Position numbers and translations under genes: made by a program. DNA of 40,556 nucleotides, taken from positions 1 through 40,556 of the forward strand of contig JAKSLI010000027.1 of the NCBI GenBank assembly GCA_024401305.1. Reading direction: 5' to 3'. This document shows positions 22,038 to 30,058 of this stretch, one piece after another; the stretch's first letter is position 1, and each line of letters begins with the position of its first letter. Source of the stretch: Bacteroidaceae bacterium (GTDB lineage: Bacteria; Bacteroidota; Bacteroidia; Bacteroidales; Bacteroidaceae). The notes under the pieces are model-generated. The model did not search any database and had not been told where the DNA came from. It saw only the letters and a list, made by a program, of their open reading frames with translations.

Positions 22038-22616
22038 TTATTTACCCACGAAATGCCCTTCGTCAGCAAGATCCAGCAGTTCTATATCGTCCTTGCTATC
22101 GCCGAATACGGAGAGGTAGTATTCCTTCTTGTCAGGATAAAGCTCCTGCAAGCGGCGCACCTTCTCCATTCCCACGCAGTTTGGCGACTTGAAGCGTCCT
22201 GACAGTTGTCCCTGATAGACATCGAGGACAGTACCGATGATCTCCACCTGCGGATATTCGTTGAGATAAGCCTTCACCCATTGCTCAGCGCTTGATGTCA
22301 CGACAACCACCTTTTCGTCTTTCGCCAAAGCATCGTCTATGCGCTGCATCATCTCCGGACGCAGGATGTGCTTGTTCTTCTTTGCAGAATAATCACAGAG
22401 GGAAGCAAACTTCTCCTCCGACCATCTGTGGAAGAACCTGCCGAAGAGCTGCTCCTTCATGGCACTCTTGCTCTTCAGTCCGAGTCCGGTAAGCACGAGC
22501 GAGAACGACTCTTTCAGGAGATTAACGGCAAAGTTCTGCCAACCGCCTGCGTCAAGAAGAAGCAGGAGGAAGCTGTTGCGAGTGGTCAATGTGCCGTCAA
22601 AGTCGAAGCAAATCAT
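22038..22616 (-). CDS. HAD-superfamily phosphatase (HAD-IB, SerB-like)
   Basis: 192 residues. The nucleophile motif FDFDGTLT (residues 3-10), VVVVTSSAEQW as motif II (about 98-108) and FGDSKDDIELL as motif IV (about 171-181) define a HAD hydrolase. The helical cap and overall size fit subfamily IB, which includes phosphoserine phosphatase-like enzymes. The substrate is unknown. It lies between trigger factor and yidC, separated from both by repeat elements, so operon membership is doubtful. Confidence 0.85.
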   Translation of the reverse strand: MICFDFDGTLTTRNSFLLLLLDAGGWQNFAVNLLKESFSLVLTGLGLKSKSAMKEQLFGRFFHRWSEEKFASLCDYSAKKNKHILRPEMMQRIDDALAKDEKVVVVTSSAEQWVKAYLNEYPQVEIIGTVLDVYQGQLSGRFKSPNCVGMEKVRRLQELYPDKKEYYLSVFGDSKDDIELLDLADEGHFVGK

Positions 22617-22623
22617 TTCTTCT

Positions 22624-22812
22624 GTTCGCAGCTAGCTGCGAGGCTAAAAGGTAAAGGGTAAAAGCTAAAAGGTAAAGGGTAAAAGCTAAAAGGTAAAGGG
22701 TAAAAGCTAAAAGGTAAGAGGTAAGAGGTAAAAGGTAAAGGCTAAAGGCTTCCATCCGGACGGTGCCTTTAGCCTTTAGCTTTTAGCCTTTAGCCTCGCG
22801 CAAAGCGCGAAC
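22624..22812. repeat. Tandem-repeat stem element at the 3' end of tig
   Basis: Cap hairpin GTTCGCAGCTAGCTGCGAGG (22624-22643, plus). Then about three units of a 21-mer built from GGCTAAAA and GGTAAAGGG, a core around TCCATCCGGACGG (22751-22763), inverted GCCTTTAGCC units, and a second cap CCTCGCGCAAAGCGCGAAC (22794-22812, read on minus). The second cap is ten bases from the tig stop codon. Confidence 0.85.
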
Positions 22813-22821
22813 CTAAATATA

Positions 22822-24186
22822 TTATGCCTGTTCAGGAGCAACGATCTTGCGGAACTCTTCCCAAGAAACGTTCTTCTCCTCGAGAGTTACAACTTCCTTA
22901 GCCTTGGCAACGAGTTTGTTCTCTACAGCAAACTCGATAACGTTGTTGAGCTGCTCTTCCTTCTTGAGCATCTCCTGTGCGCCCTGCTCGTAGAACTCCT
23001 CTGGGAGGTTGCTGTAACCATACTGAGCATACTGCATACGGCACATTTCCTTAGCTGTAGCGTTTACGTCTTCCTGCTCAAGCTTGATGTCGAGCTTCTG
23101 AGCGAGAACGCTCTTGATGCGGCTCCAAGTGAGTTCCTTGATAGATGGAGCGAAGTTCTCTTCGATGAACTTAGCGTCCTTATCCTTGTTGCGAGCAGCC
23201 ATGAAGCGCTTGAGGATAGCCTCTGGGTAAGTGAGCTCACCAACCTTCTCCTCAAGATGCTTGCGGAGGTCAACGTGGAGCTGCTGGTCTGCTGTGAATG
23301 CGAACTGCTGTGCGAGAGATTCCTTTACCTCAGCGCGGTAGTCCTCTTCAGTCTTGATATCCTTGCCTGGGCATGCCTGTGCGAAGAAGTCCTCGTCGAG
23401 GTCTGCGTCCTGATGACGAGAGATCTCTGTGATCTGGAATGAGAAATCAGCCTCTACCTTCTCAGCCTCTTCCTTAGTGATCTTGAGGAGCGAAGCGAGG
23501 GCAGCAGTGCGATCCTGGTAAGTGTTCTTTGGGTTGAAAGTGATGATGTCACCAAGCTTGCAGCCATCGAACTTCTTAGCCTCGTCCTGGTTAGCGAAGT
23601 ATGTAGGCATGAGCACAGCCTCAGCGATTGTCATACCGCCTTCGAGAGTGTTGCCTTCAGCATCAAGCTCACGGAGGTCACCGCGAAGCATGTCGTTAGC
23701 CTGGTAGTCTTCTACCTGAACCTGCTTGCCGAACTGACCGCGCTGAACGTTGATGCGCTCCTCTACCTCAGCATCTGTTGGTGCGATAACGTAGTGAGTG
23801 AGCTTGTCAGCAGCTGTGAGCTCTACGTCGAACTCAGGAGCAACGGCGATGTCGAATACGAAAGTGTATGGACCGTCCTTAGAGAGGTCAACCTGCTCAG
23901 CCTCCTCGTTTGGAAGTGGTTCGCCGAGAGCGTTGATCTTGTTCTCGTTGATGTAGTTGTTGAGAGCCTCGCTCATGAGCTTGTAAGTCTCTTCCATCTT
24001 AACAGGAGCAGCATACTGGCGCTTGATCATGCCCATAGGAGCCTGACCTGGACGGAAACCAGGGATGTTAGCACGCTTGCGATAGTCTTTGAGCACCTTC
24101 TCTACACGAGGTGTGATGTCAGCTTCTTCGATTACAAGTGTCAACTTACCGTTGATCTTGTCAGGATTTTCAAATGTAATATTCAT
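22822..24186 (-). CDS. tig: Trigger factor (ribosome-associated chaperone)
   Basis: A 454-residue protein. The N-terminal ribosome-binding domain carries the signature GFRPGQAPMGMIKRQY (about residues 43-58). The middle (about 150-250) corresponds to the FKBP-type domain but is divergent, as is common in Bacteroidetes. The helical C-terminal arms follow. It binds nascent chains at the ribosome exit. A promoter lies 67 bases upstream and the gene is probably monocistronic. Confidence 0.95.
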   Translation of the reverse strand: MNITFENPDKINGKLTLVIEEADITPRVEKVLKDYRKRANIPGFRPGQAPMGMIKRQYAAPVKMEETYKLMSEALNNYINENKINALGEPLPNEEAEQVDLSKDGPYTFVFDIAVAPEFDVELTAADKLTHYVIAPTDAEVEERINVQRGQFGKQVQVEDYQANDMLRGDLRELDAEGNTLEGGMTIAEAVLMPTYFANQDEAKKFDGCKLGDIITFNPKNTYQDRTAALASLLKITKEEAEKVEADFSFQITEISRHQDADLDEDFFAQACPGKDIKTEEDYRAEVKESLAQQFAFTADQQLHVDLRKHLEEKVGELTYPEAILKRFMAARNKDKDAKFIEENFAPSIKELTWSRIKSVLAQKLDIKLEQEDVNATAKEMCRMQYAQYGYSNLPEEFYEQGAQEMLKKEEQLNNVIEFAVENKLVAKAKEVVTLEEKNVSWEEFRKIVAPEQA

Positions 24187-24252
24187 TGTATTTTCTTTTT
24201 ATGTTTATACAGAAATTGAGTTTATTGGTACATTATGCACACAATTAGGGCG

Positions 24253-24284
24253 CAAAATTACGCAATTATTTAATAATTAACAAC
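24253..24284 (-). promoter_or_regulatory. Promoter of tig
   Basis: On the minus strand GTTG (24284-24281), a 20-bp spacer and TAATTTTG (24260-24253). The -33 box has one mismatch to TTTG. The intergenic stretch from here to 24525 shows no gene. Confidence 0.65.
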
Positions 24285-24525
24285 TTTTGTGCCAAAATTC
24301 TACTCTCGCTTTTATCCTTTGTCATTATTTTGCACGCCATCAACGCAACATCATGGCACATTTACCCAGAAATCTGCCATTATGAATTCGCCCAAATATA
24401 TTTCTTTTTTCCTGGAACAAAAAGGAAGAAAAGGGCTTTTTCGATTGCCGTCATTTACAGGAAAAGACCGTATGATAAAAAACATACATGGATTAACATT
24501 TGGGCATTTCTTTTTACATTTAGTC

Positions 24526-24596
24526 GCAAAAACTTGCCGATAGCGGAAAATAATTGTACTTTTGCGTCGGAAAAAAGCAAAAAAAACTTGCCGATA
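24526..24596 (+). promoter_or_regulatory. fic promoter with paired direct repeats (possible operator)
   Basis: CTTG at 24533-24536, a 20-bp spacer and TACTTTTG at 24557-24564. GCAAAAACTTGCCGATA (24526-24542) covers the -33 box and recurs as GCAAAAAAAACTTGCCGATA (24577-24596) between the expected transcription start and the start codon. Such a pair bracketing a promoter suggests a repressor site, possibly for the DNA-binding domain of the Fic protein itself. Confidence 0.6.
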
Positions 24597-25481
24597 ATGA
24601 GTTTTATATCAGTTGCAGAATATGCAAGGCGTCACGACATCAGCGAACGCACAGTCAGAAATTATTGTAATCAGGGAAAACTTGACGGAGCTTTCTTGAC
24701 TGGAAAAACATGGAATATACCAGAGGATGCCGTCGTGACCAAAGGAAAACAGAAGGTAAAGGAATCCGTCCTTCTGAAGACATTGCGTGAACAAAAATCC
24801 ATGCGACTCAAAGGAAGCATCTACCATAAGACTCAAATTGATCTTACGTTCAACTCCAATCACATGGAAGGCAGCAAACTGACCCATGAACAGACCCGTC
24901 TCATATTTGAGACAAACACTATCGGGGTTGAGGACAGCAGCATTCGGGTGGATGACATCATTGAAACCGTAAGCCACTTCAGATGCATAGACAGCATCAT
25001 AGACCACGCAACAGACAAACTCACGGAAGCCTACATTAAGGAATTGCACAAAATATTGAAATCCGGTACTCAGGATTCCAACAAGGATTGGTTTCGCGTC
25101 GGCGATTACAAGATGCTGCCTAACGAAGTCGGAGGGCAGGACACATGTGCGCCAGAGAAGGTACACAAGGAAATGGCATCATTGCTAAAGGCATACAACA
25201 GCAAAAAACGAAAAGACCTGGACGACATTCTCGACTTCCATCAGCGCTTTGAGTCTATACACCCATTCCAAGACGGTAATGGAAGAGTCGGTAGGTTAAT
25301 AATGTTTAAGGAATGCCTTGCCAATGGAATCGTGCCATTCATTATCACAGAAGAGCTCCGCCGTTTCTACTATCGTGGTCTTCAGCAATGGCAACATATA
25401 CCCGAATATCTGCGAGATACTTGCCTGACAGCACAAGACAACTACAAAGACATCCTGAACTATTTTCGGATTAAATACTAA
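24597..25481 (+). CDS. Fic-domain protein with N-terminal helix-turn-helix
   Basis: 294 residues. The N-terminus (SVAEYARRHDISERTVRNYC, residues 5-24) is a MerR/excisionase-like helix-turn-helix. The catalytic motif HPFQDGNGR (222-230, H222) is complete, so AMP or another nucleotide moiety could be transferred to a target protein. SNHMEG (87-92) fits the inhibitory helix motif [S/T]xxxE[G/N], placed before the catalytic core as in class II Fic proteins that hold themselves inactive. The start at 24597 follows the promoter; a longer open frame upstream is outside the transcript. No separate antitoxin gene adjoins it. Confidence 0.9.
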   Translation: MSFISVAEYARRHDISERTVRNYCNQGKLDGAFLTGKTWNIPEDAVVTKGKQKVKESVLLKTLREQKSMRLKGSIYHKTQIDLTFNSNHMEGSKLTHEQTRLIFETNTIGVEDSSIRVDDIIETVSHFRCIDSIIDHATDKLTEAYIKELHKILKSGTQDSNKDWFRVGDYKMLPNEVGGQDTCAPEKVHKEMASLLKAYNSKKRKDLDDILDFHQRFESIHPFQDGNGRVGRLIMFKECLANGIVPFIITEELRRFYYRGLQQWQHIPEYLRDTCLTAQDNYKDILNYFRIKY

Positions 25482-25560
25482 CGACCTGGCCATGTCACCA
25501 CGAACAATCTAGTTGACTATCAGGAAGTATGAGTTAGATTAAAATATAATTCCACAGACT

Positions 25561-25824
25561 ATGAATAAAAATCAATATGTGTTCACAACGAGATTTGTTA
25601 TGTATGCTAATTCTGAGATTATAAGAGTTATACATGAAAAAGATGGTAGTTGGCAATTCCTTGGGAAAGAAGAAAACCTTAAAGAATCTGACGCAGTAGT
25701 CATATCTTTAGGTGAAATGATGGATTTTGACAAGACTCTTAATATCGTCGAATCTTTGCCAAGGGGAAAGCAAGCATTAAGAACTTGTAAACATTCCCAA
25801 TGGTATATATATGACATCAATTAG
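25561..25824 (+). CDS. Small hypothetical protein (87 residues)
   Basis: A compact alpha/beta protein: RVIHEKDGSWQFLG at about residues 22-35, then VVISLGEMMDFDKTLNIVESL and a C-terminal CKHSQWYIYDI. The layout, with a GSWQF block, a D-D/E-rich helix and a late W-Y end, is similar to small immunity-like proteins I have seen in toxin loci, but I cannot assign a family. No toxin gene is adjacent. It starts 79 bases after the Fic gene and may be read from the same transcript. Confidence 0.55.
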   Translation: MNKNQYVFTTRFVMYANSEIIRVIHEKDGSWQFLGKEENLKESDAVVISLGEMMDFDKTLNIVESLPRGKQALRTCKHSQWYIYDIN

Positions 25825-25866
25825 GGTGACAGATTTCAGCTAGCAATCCCAATAATCGCGGAAATG

Positions 25867-25962
25867 TTTGGCGATAAAGTACTAAATCATTAACTTTTAT
25901 AAAGAACAACTAACAAAACGGTTAGTAACCATTTGGTTAGTAATTATTTTTTATTACCTTTG
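25867..25962 (+). promoter_or_regulatory. Tandem promoters before the second ATPase gene
   Basis: The proximal promoter is TTTG 25932-25935, 19 bp, TACCTTTG 25955-25962. The palindrome GGTTAGTAACC (25920-25930) and the repeat GGTTAGTAA touch its -33 box and could bind a regulator. A distal one, TTTG 25867-25870, 20 bp, TAACTTTT 25891-25898, has one mismatch; the segment around its -33 box (25850-25871) closely matches 28945-28966 before the AbiE-type pair. Confidence 0.6.
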
Positions 25963-26036
25963 CACCGAAAAATATGAACATTTTGAGCCCCTTTATAAGG
26001 AGCGGCTATAAAGCTGGGATTAAATAAACGACATTT

Positions 26037-27179
26037 ATGGTATTTGAAGACAACAGACCTTTTGTGTTTGGAGTAAAGGTGGAAGGCGACAACTTCACTG
26101 ATAGAACAGAGGACACGAAAACTTTGCTCGCAAACTTCAACTATGGTGTGAATACGGTGCTTATATCTCCTCGACGAATGGGCAAAACCTCGTTGGTTGA
26201 TAAGGTGTGTGGACTGGTTGATACAGACAAGATAAAGGTTGCACGCATTGATGCTTTTGGCCTGAGATGTGAAACGGATTTTGTAAACGCTTTTGCAACA
26301 GCCGTTGTAAAGGCTACGTCATCACGTTGGGAGGAGTGGATGGAGAATGCCAAGATATTCCTTAGCCGCTTTGTTCCAAAAATCAGTTTTGGTCAAGATC
26401 CATTGAACGATTTTTCTGTTTCGTTGGAATATAACCCGTCAAACAACACGACAGAGGACGTTCTGCAGTTGCCCGAACTCATTGCGAAGAGTAAAGGTGT
26501 CAGGATTGTAGTGTGTATAGACGAATTCCAGCAGATTGGTGAATTTGCCGATTCACTGACTTTTCAGAAAAAGCTGCGTAGTGTATGGCAGCACCACAGT
26601 CACGTAACATATTGCATGTATGGCAGCAAGAAGCACATGATGGAGCGTATCTTCCTGAATAAAAGCTATCCGTTCTATCGGTTTGGCGATATAATGTATC
26701 TGCAGAAGATTAGCGAGAAGGACTGGGTGAAGTATATCATGGAGAGATTTTCTGTTACGGGAAAATCCATATCGGAGGAATTGGCGCAAAGTATCTGCAG
26801 GTTGACAGAGTGCTATTCGTCATACGTACAGCAGTTGGCTTGGTTCGTATGGCTTAGATGTGACGGAGAGGCGACGGAGAGCGACCTTATTTTCGGCAAG
26901 AACCGACTTCTTGATTCACAAGAGGCTCTTTTTATCCAGCAGACAGAAAGCCTTTCAGATTACCAGATGAACTACCTCCACGCCATAGCAGACGGAATCC
27001 ATACAGGTTTCTCGCTAAAAAGCACCTTGTCAAAGTACCGTCTTGGCACATCTGCCAACATAGTGAAACTGAAAAAAGCACTACTTGAGAAAGACTTGAT
27101 TGAAGTGACAGCTCCCAAAATTGTTGATATGGCAGACCCGATACTTAAACTATGGTTGAAAGAAAGGGTCTGGAAGTAA
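26037..27179 (+). CDS. AAA+ ATPase of the archaeal-type ATPase family
   Basis: 380 residues. Walker A SPRRMGKTS (residues 44-52), Walker B VVCIDEFQQI (D162, E163) and a sensor-like TYCMYGSKKH are present. The C-terminal third (about 290-380) looks like a winged helix, with SKYRLGTSANIVKLKKALLE as its recognition part. Such STAND-related ATPases are abundant in Bacteroidetes and often sit in accessory or defence-associated DNA, but their task is not known. It is a different subfamily from the DUF4143 protein at 2079. Confidence 0.8.
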   Translation: MVFEDNRPFVFGVKVEGDNFTDRTEDTKTLLANFNYGVNTVLISPRRMGKTSLVDKVCGLVDTDKIKVARIDAFGLRCETDFVNAFATAVVKATSSRWEEWMENAKIFLSRFVPKISFGQDPLNDFSVSLEYNPSNNTTEDVLQLPELIAKSKGVRIVVCIDEFQQIGEFADSLTFQKKLRSVWQHHSHVTYCMYGSKKHMMERIFLNKSYPFYRFGDIMYLQKISEKDWVKYIMERFSVTGKSISEELAQSICRLTECYSSYVQQLAWFVWLRCDGEATESDLIFGKNRLLDSQEALFIQQTESLSDYQMNYLHAIADGIHTGFSLKSTLSKYRLGTSANIVKLKKALLEKDLIEVTAPKIVDMADPILKLWLKERVWK

Positions 27180-27244
27180 AACTATTCTAATAAGTCTTGG
27201 GGCGCTTCTGCGTCACCTCTAAAGACGAATAATTACTACAAGGT

Positions 27245-28249
27245 ATGAGAAATTTCTTTATTGTTATATTTTGCATCATCTGTTCTACCACATTTGCAAA
27301 GGTAGTAGCTGAGGGCGAATGTGGAAGGCATGCTACTTGGTCGGTGAATGATGAAGGAACCTTACAGATAGAAGGTAAAGGACCATTGCATCATTATTAT
27401 TGGGGAGTCAAGCCTTGGGATAGATATTATGAGGATATTAAAAGGATAGTAGTGAACGAAGGTATAACAAAGGTTCACTCTCGTGCCTTTGACGGCTTAC
27501 CGAACTTGGAGAGTCTAAGTCTGCCAAGCACATTAAAACACATTTCAGGTGAATGTTCAGCTTCTACAGCAGAAAAGTTCATGAATATCCATGTTCATAA
27601 TGACAATCCATACTATTGCTCTGTAGATGGTGTCTTGTATAATAAGCAACGAACCACCTTAGTAATGTTCCCACCTGGCAGGGAAGGACAGTATAGGGTA
27701 CTTGATGGAGTAACGGTTATTGGCAGGTATGCTTTCTGCCATTCTTTACTGGATTCAGTAATTCTACCTCAAAGTCTAAATAGGATAGAATGGTGTTCTT
27801 TTGCTAATAGTAGATTTACCCGCATCGATCTTCCCGAACAACTTAAATTTATAGATTCACATACTTTCTTTGATGCAAATGCTGCGAATATACATTTACC
27901 ATCAAAGGTGAAAAACATTAAATATTGCGCATTTGCTAACTGCAAGAATCTGGAAGAGATTGTTATTGATGCCGAGTCAAACAAAATACCTAAAGAAGCA
28001 TTCCTCTATTGTTCTTCCTTGAAATCAGTGAAAGTAACAGGAAGAACAAAAAAGATTTGTAAGAGTGCTTTTTATGGATGTGTGAATCTGGAATCTGTAG
28101 ATTTGGGTGGTAACATGAGAAAAATATCAAAAGGAGCATTTGATAATTGCAAGAAACTAAAGTCTGTTACAATCATGTCCGAAAAGACGCGCAAACCACT
28201 TTCAAATGCTATTCAGAGAAGTGATGTCGTGATTTTGCCTACTTTGTAA
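27245..28249 (+). CDS. BspA-like leucine-rich repeat protein
   Basis: 334 residues with a signal peptide (1-18, MRNFFIVIFCIICSTTFA). The N-terminal block (GECGRHATWSVNDEGTLQIEG) is typical of BspA-like proteins. About eight LRR_5 units follow (NLESLSLPSTLKHIS, RIDLPEQLKFIDSHTF, NLEEIVIDAESNKIP, NLESVDLGGNMRKISKGAF). Unlike the protein at 5476 it has no C-terminal sorting-type tail, so it may be released or retained differently. The repeats are diverged at the DNA level, suggesting it is older than the protein at 5476. Confidence 0.8.
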   Translation: MRNFFIVIFCIICSTTFAKVVAEGECGRHATWSVNDEGTLQIEGKGPLHHYYWGVKPWDRYYEDIKRIVVNEGITKVHSRAFDGLPNLESLSLPSTLKHISGECSASTAEKFMNIHVHNDNPYYCSVDGVLYNKQRTTLVMFPPGREGQYRVLDGVTVIGRYAFCHSLLDSVILPQSLNRIEWCSFANSRFTRIDLPEQLKFIDSHTFFDANAANIHLPSKVKNIKYCAFANCKNLEEIVIDAESNKIPKEAFLYCSSLKSVKVTGRTKKICKSAFYGCVNLESVDLGGNMRKISKGAFDNCKKLKSVTIMSEKTRKPLSNAIQRSDVVILPTL

Positions 28250-28304
28250 ATTCCCACAATACTATAGAAGGGGACAGGGGACAGGCCAGGGTCACCCCAT
28301 ACAA

Positions 28305-28345
28305 ATAAAGTTATTAGGAATAAAAATTAGACGTTTCAAAGAAAA
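28305..28345 (+). repeat. Degenerate copy of the 5' end of the gene at 30059
   Basis: ATAAAGTTATTAGGAATAAA and the following 20 bases align with 30059-30099, where the same bases open a gene with ATG. Here the position of the start codon reads ATA. The frame (KLLGIKIRRFKE...) continues in phase into the gene at 28365. Confidence 0.7.
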
Positions 28346-28364
28346 CAATAAAAATTTAGGGAAA

Positions 28365-28823
28365 ATGGATTCAAAACATCTCAAGACTAAAGCTATATAC
28401 TATTGGATTAGACAATTCTACGAACAAACGTCTTATGATAGAGATAGTCGCCATTTAGATGAGTTCTCTAAGCATGATAGCAGGAGTTTATCTCGTCGAT
28501 ATTGGATAAACTATGCATTAGAGCTATACTCCCTTGCCAATAGTTATATTGAAAAGAAGAAATATAATATAAATGTTCAGTTATGCATATACATCAACAT
28601 TGGAATGGAGAACATTGACAATATTCAAGAATGGAATAATGCATACATAAAAAAAGAGTGGACACCGCCCGAACTTTATTTATATAAGAACCCCATCGCT
28701 GAAAATTTCGTGGATCAGCCTAAACGCTCAGAGAATTTATCAAGGGTATTCCATCGAGATGTTTATTATAGTGAACTTGATAAAGAAGTCTATGGGCAAG
28801 GTTTATTCTGTTTATATATGTAA
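28365..28823 (+). CDS. Hypothetical protein (152 residues)
   Basis: It starts MDSKHLKTKAIYYWIRQFYE. The composition is rich in Y, N and K with predicted helices and no membrane segment or signal peptide. The frame is open for 20 codons upstream to an ATA that matches the start of the neighbouring gene at 30059, so the original protein may have begun there and the ATG at 28365 may be a secondary start. No family was recognised. It lies among small orphan genes in the accessory stretch. Confidence 0.5.
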   Translation: MDSKHLKTKAIYYWIRQFYEQTSYDRDSRHLDEFSKHDSRSLSRRYWINYALELYSLANSYIEKKKYNINVQLCIYINIGMENIDNIQEWNNAYIKKEWTPPELYLYKNPIAENFVDQPKRSENLSRVFHRDVYYSELDKEVYGQGLFCLYM

Positions 28824-28961
28824 AGATGAAGTAAACCTCCGCAATAATATCTTCCACATTTAACACACATTCCACATGAGATATCAAAGAACAGAAAGCT
28901 CGTGGGGAAGGTGTAGAAAATGTGAAAATTTCTGATGATGAATAAAATAATCACAGAAATG

Positions 28962-28993
28962 TTTGGCTGAAAATGTTTTTTTATATAATTTTG
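28962..28993 (+). promoter_or_regulatory. Promoter of the AbiE-type pair
   Basis: TTTG 28962-28965, a 20-bp spacer and TAATTTTG 28986-28993, 35 bases before the first gene of the pair. Confidence 0.8.
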
Positions 28994-29027
28994 CAATCGG
29001 AAAGTCGTACACAAGACTCTATATTTT

Positions 29028-29333
29028 ATGTCAAAGAACGAATGCATAACCCGTTTGTCTCCCCATTTGTTTTGGGATGTTGATGTCAATTCCATTGAAT
29101 TTGACAAACACAAGGCATATATAGTCCAGAGGGTTATGGAGTATGGCTTGATGGAAGATTGGAATAAACTAAAAGAGACAATCGGCATTACTGAGATTGT
29201 TGAAACATGTAAGCGATTAAGAACACTTGATCCGAAAGCACTTGCCTTCATTTCTCTAATATCTAAAACTCCACTCGAAGAATTCAGATGCTACACTACG
29301 AAACAATTGAACCAGACACCTTGGGACTTCTAA
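29028..29333 (+). CDS. Antitoxin-like partner protein (DUF6922-like)
   Basis: 101 residues. RLSPHLFWDVDVNSIEFDKH and the following VQRVMEYGLMEDWNKLKETIG resemble a small family regularly encoded just before AbiEii-type nucleotidyltransferases in Bacteroidetes. The helical second half (LDPKALAFISLISKTPLEEFRCY) suits a protein-interaction role. It overlaps the next gene by 46 bases, which supports translational coupling as a toxin-antitoxin unit. Antitoxin function is inferred from this arrangement. Confidence 0.7.
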   Translation: MSKNECITRLSPHLFWDVDVNSIEFDKHKAYIVQRVMEYGLMEDWNKLKETIGITEIVETCKRLRTLDPKALAFISLISKTPLEEFRCYTTKQLNQTPWDF

Positions 29334-29911
29334 AGAAGCTTCAGGCACTTTCCATCCTCCGTAATACCCGACTTGTAGGAGGAACATCCTTGGCACTGCA
29401 ATTGGGACATAGAAAGTCAGTCGATTTGGATTTGTTTGGCAACGTAGAGTGTGAACCTGAGGAATTGCTGGAGAATCTTCGTACATGTGGCAAAGTGATA
29501 CAACTCAAAGCTTCTGCAAACATTAACATTTTCTTGATAGATGGAGTGAAAGTTGACATCGTCAATTACAAATACCCATGGTTGGAGGATGCTATTGTAG
29601 AAGATGACATCGTTTTGGCTCGCATTCAAGACATTGCTGCCATGAAAGTAAATGCCATTATAGGTAGAGGTACCCGTAAGGATTTTGTGGACCTTGCACA
29701 TATCATGAAAAATTTCACTCTGCCTCAGGTACTTCATTTTTACTTTGAAAAATACCCTGAAGCATCAATGTTCCTGGCAGCAAAGAGCATTGCGTATTTC
29801 GGAGATGCAGATGCAGAACCAATGCCGTATATGTTCACAAAAGAGACATGGGAAGAAATCAAGGCTATAATCTCTGCTCAATTTGATGAATATGCAGATA
29901 AATTGTCATAG
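29288..29911 (+). CDS. AbiEii/AbiGii-type nucleotidyltransferase toxin
   Basis: 207 residues. VGGTSLALQLGHRKSVDLDLF (about 30-50) contains the family motif GGTxL...GHRxSxDLDL, with D46 and D48 as metal ligands. IAAMKVNAIIGRGTRKDFVDL (about 124-144) is the second signature, with the invariant lysine of motif III. Related AbiEii proteins are GTP- or CTP-transferring toxins used in phage abortive infection. A short carboxy tail makes it smaller than classical AbiEii. Confidence 0.85.
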   Translation: MLHYETIEPDTLGLLKKLQALSILRNTRLVGGTSLALQLGHRKSVDLDLFGNVECEPEELLENLRTCGKVIQLKASANINIFLIDGVKVDIVNYKYPWLEDAIVEDDIVLARIQDIAAMKVNAIIGRGTRKDFVDLAHIMKNFTLPQVLHFYFEKYPEASMFLAAKSIAYFGDADAEPMPYMFTKETWEEIKAIISAQFDEYADKLS

Positions 29912-29914
29912 AGG

Positions 29915-30028
29915 GTGACTTATAGAAATTCTGAGATATTTCTTGCTCTTCAAGGAGGATACGTTTTCTCCTATATGAGAAAGAATGATAAATATGTATA
30001 TTATAGACATAAAGAATGGGGGATATAA
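29915..30028 (+). CDS. Possible tiny gene or gene remnant
   Basis: A GTG-initiated frame of 37 codons (VTYRNSEIFLALQGGYVFSY then MRKNDKYVYYRHKEWGI) lies directly after the toxin stop. Its composition is similar to the flanking small genes, but it has no recognised family and could be the tail of a decayed gene. Confidence 0.2.
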   Translation: MTYRNSEIFLALQGGYVFSYMRKNDKYVYYRHKEWGI

Positions 30029-30058
30029 GTCTGTGTCAGCCCATAATAATACAAGACA

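Noticed and set aside
1647-24513. Shared ACATTTGGGCATTT near 1648 and 24496
   Set aside because: Only about 14 bases match and the flanks differ; chance or a short common AT-rich motif is sufficient.
24330-24596. Upstream extension of the fic reading frame (89 codons)
   Set aside because: A full promoter and paired repeats lie inside it, and the translation is not protein-like; the ATG at 24597 begins a proper helix-turn-helix.
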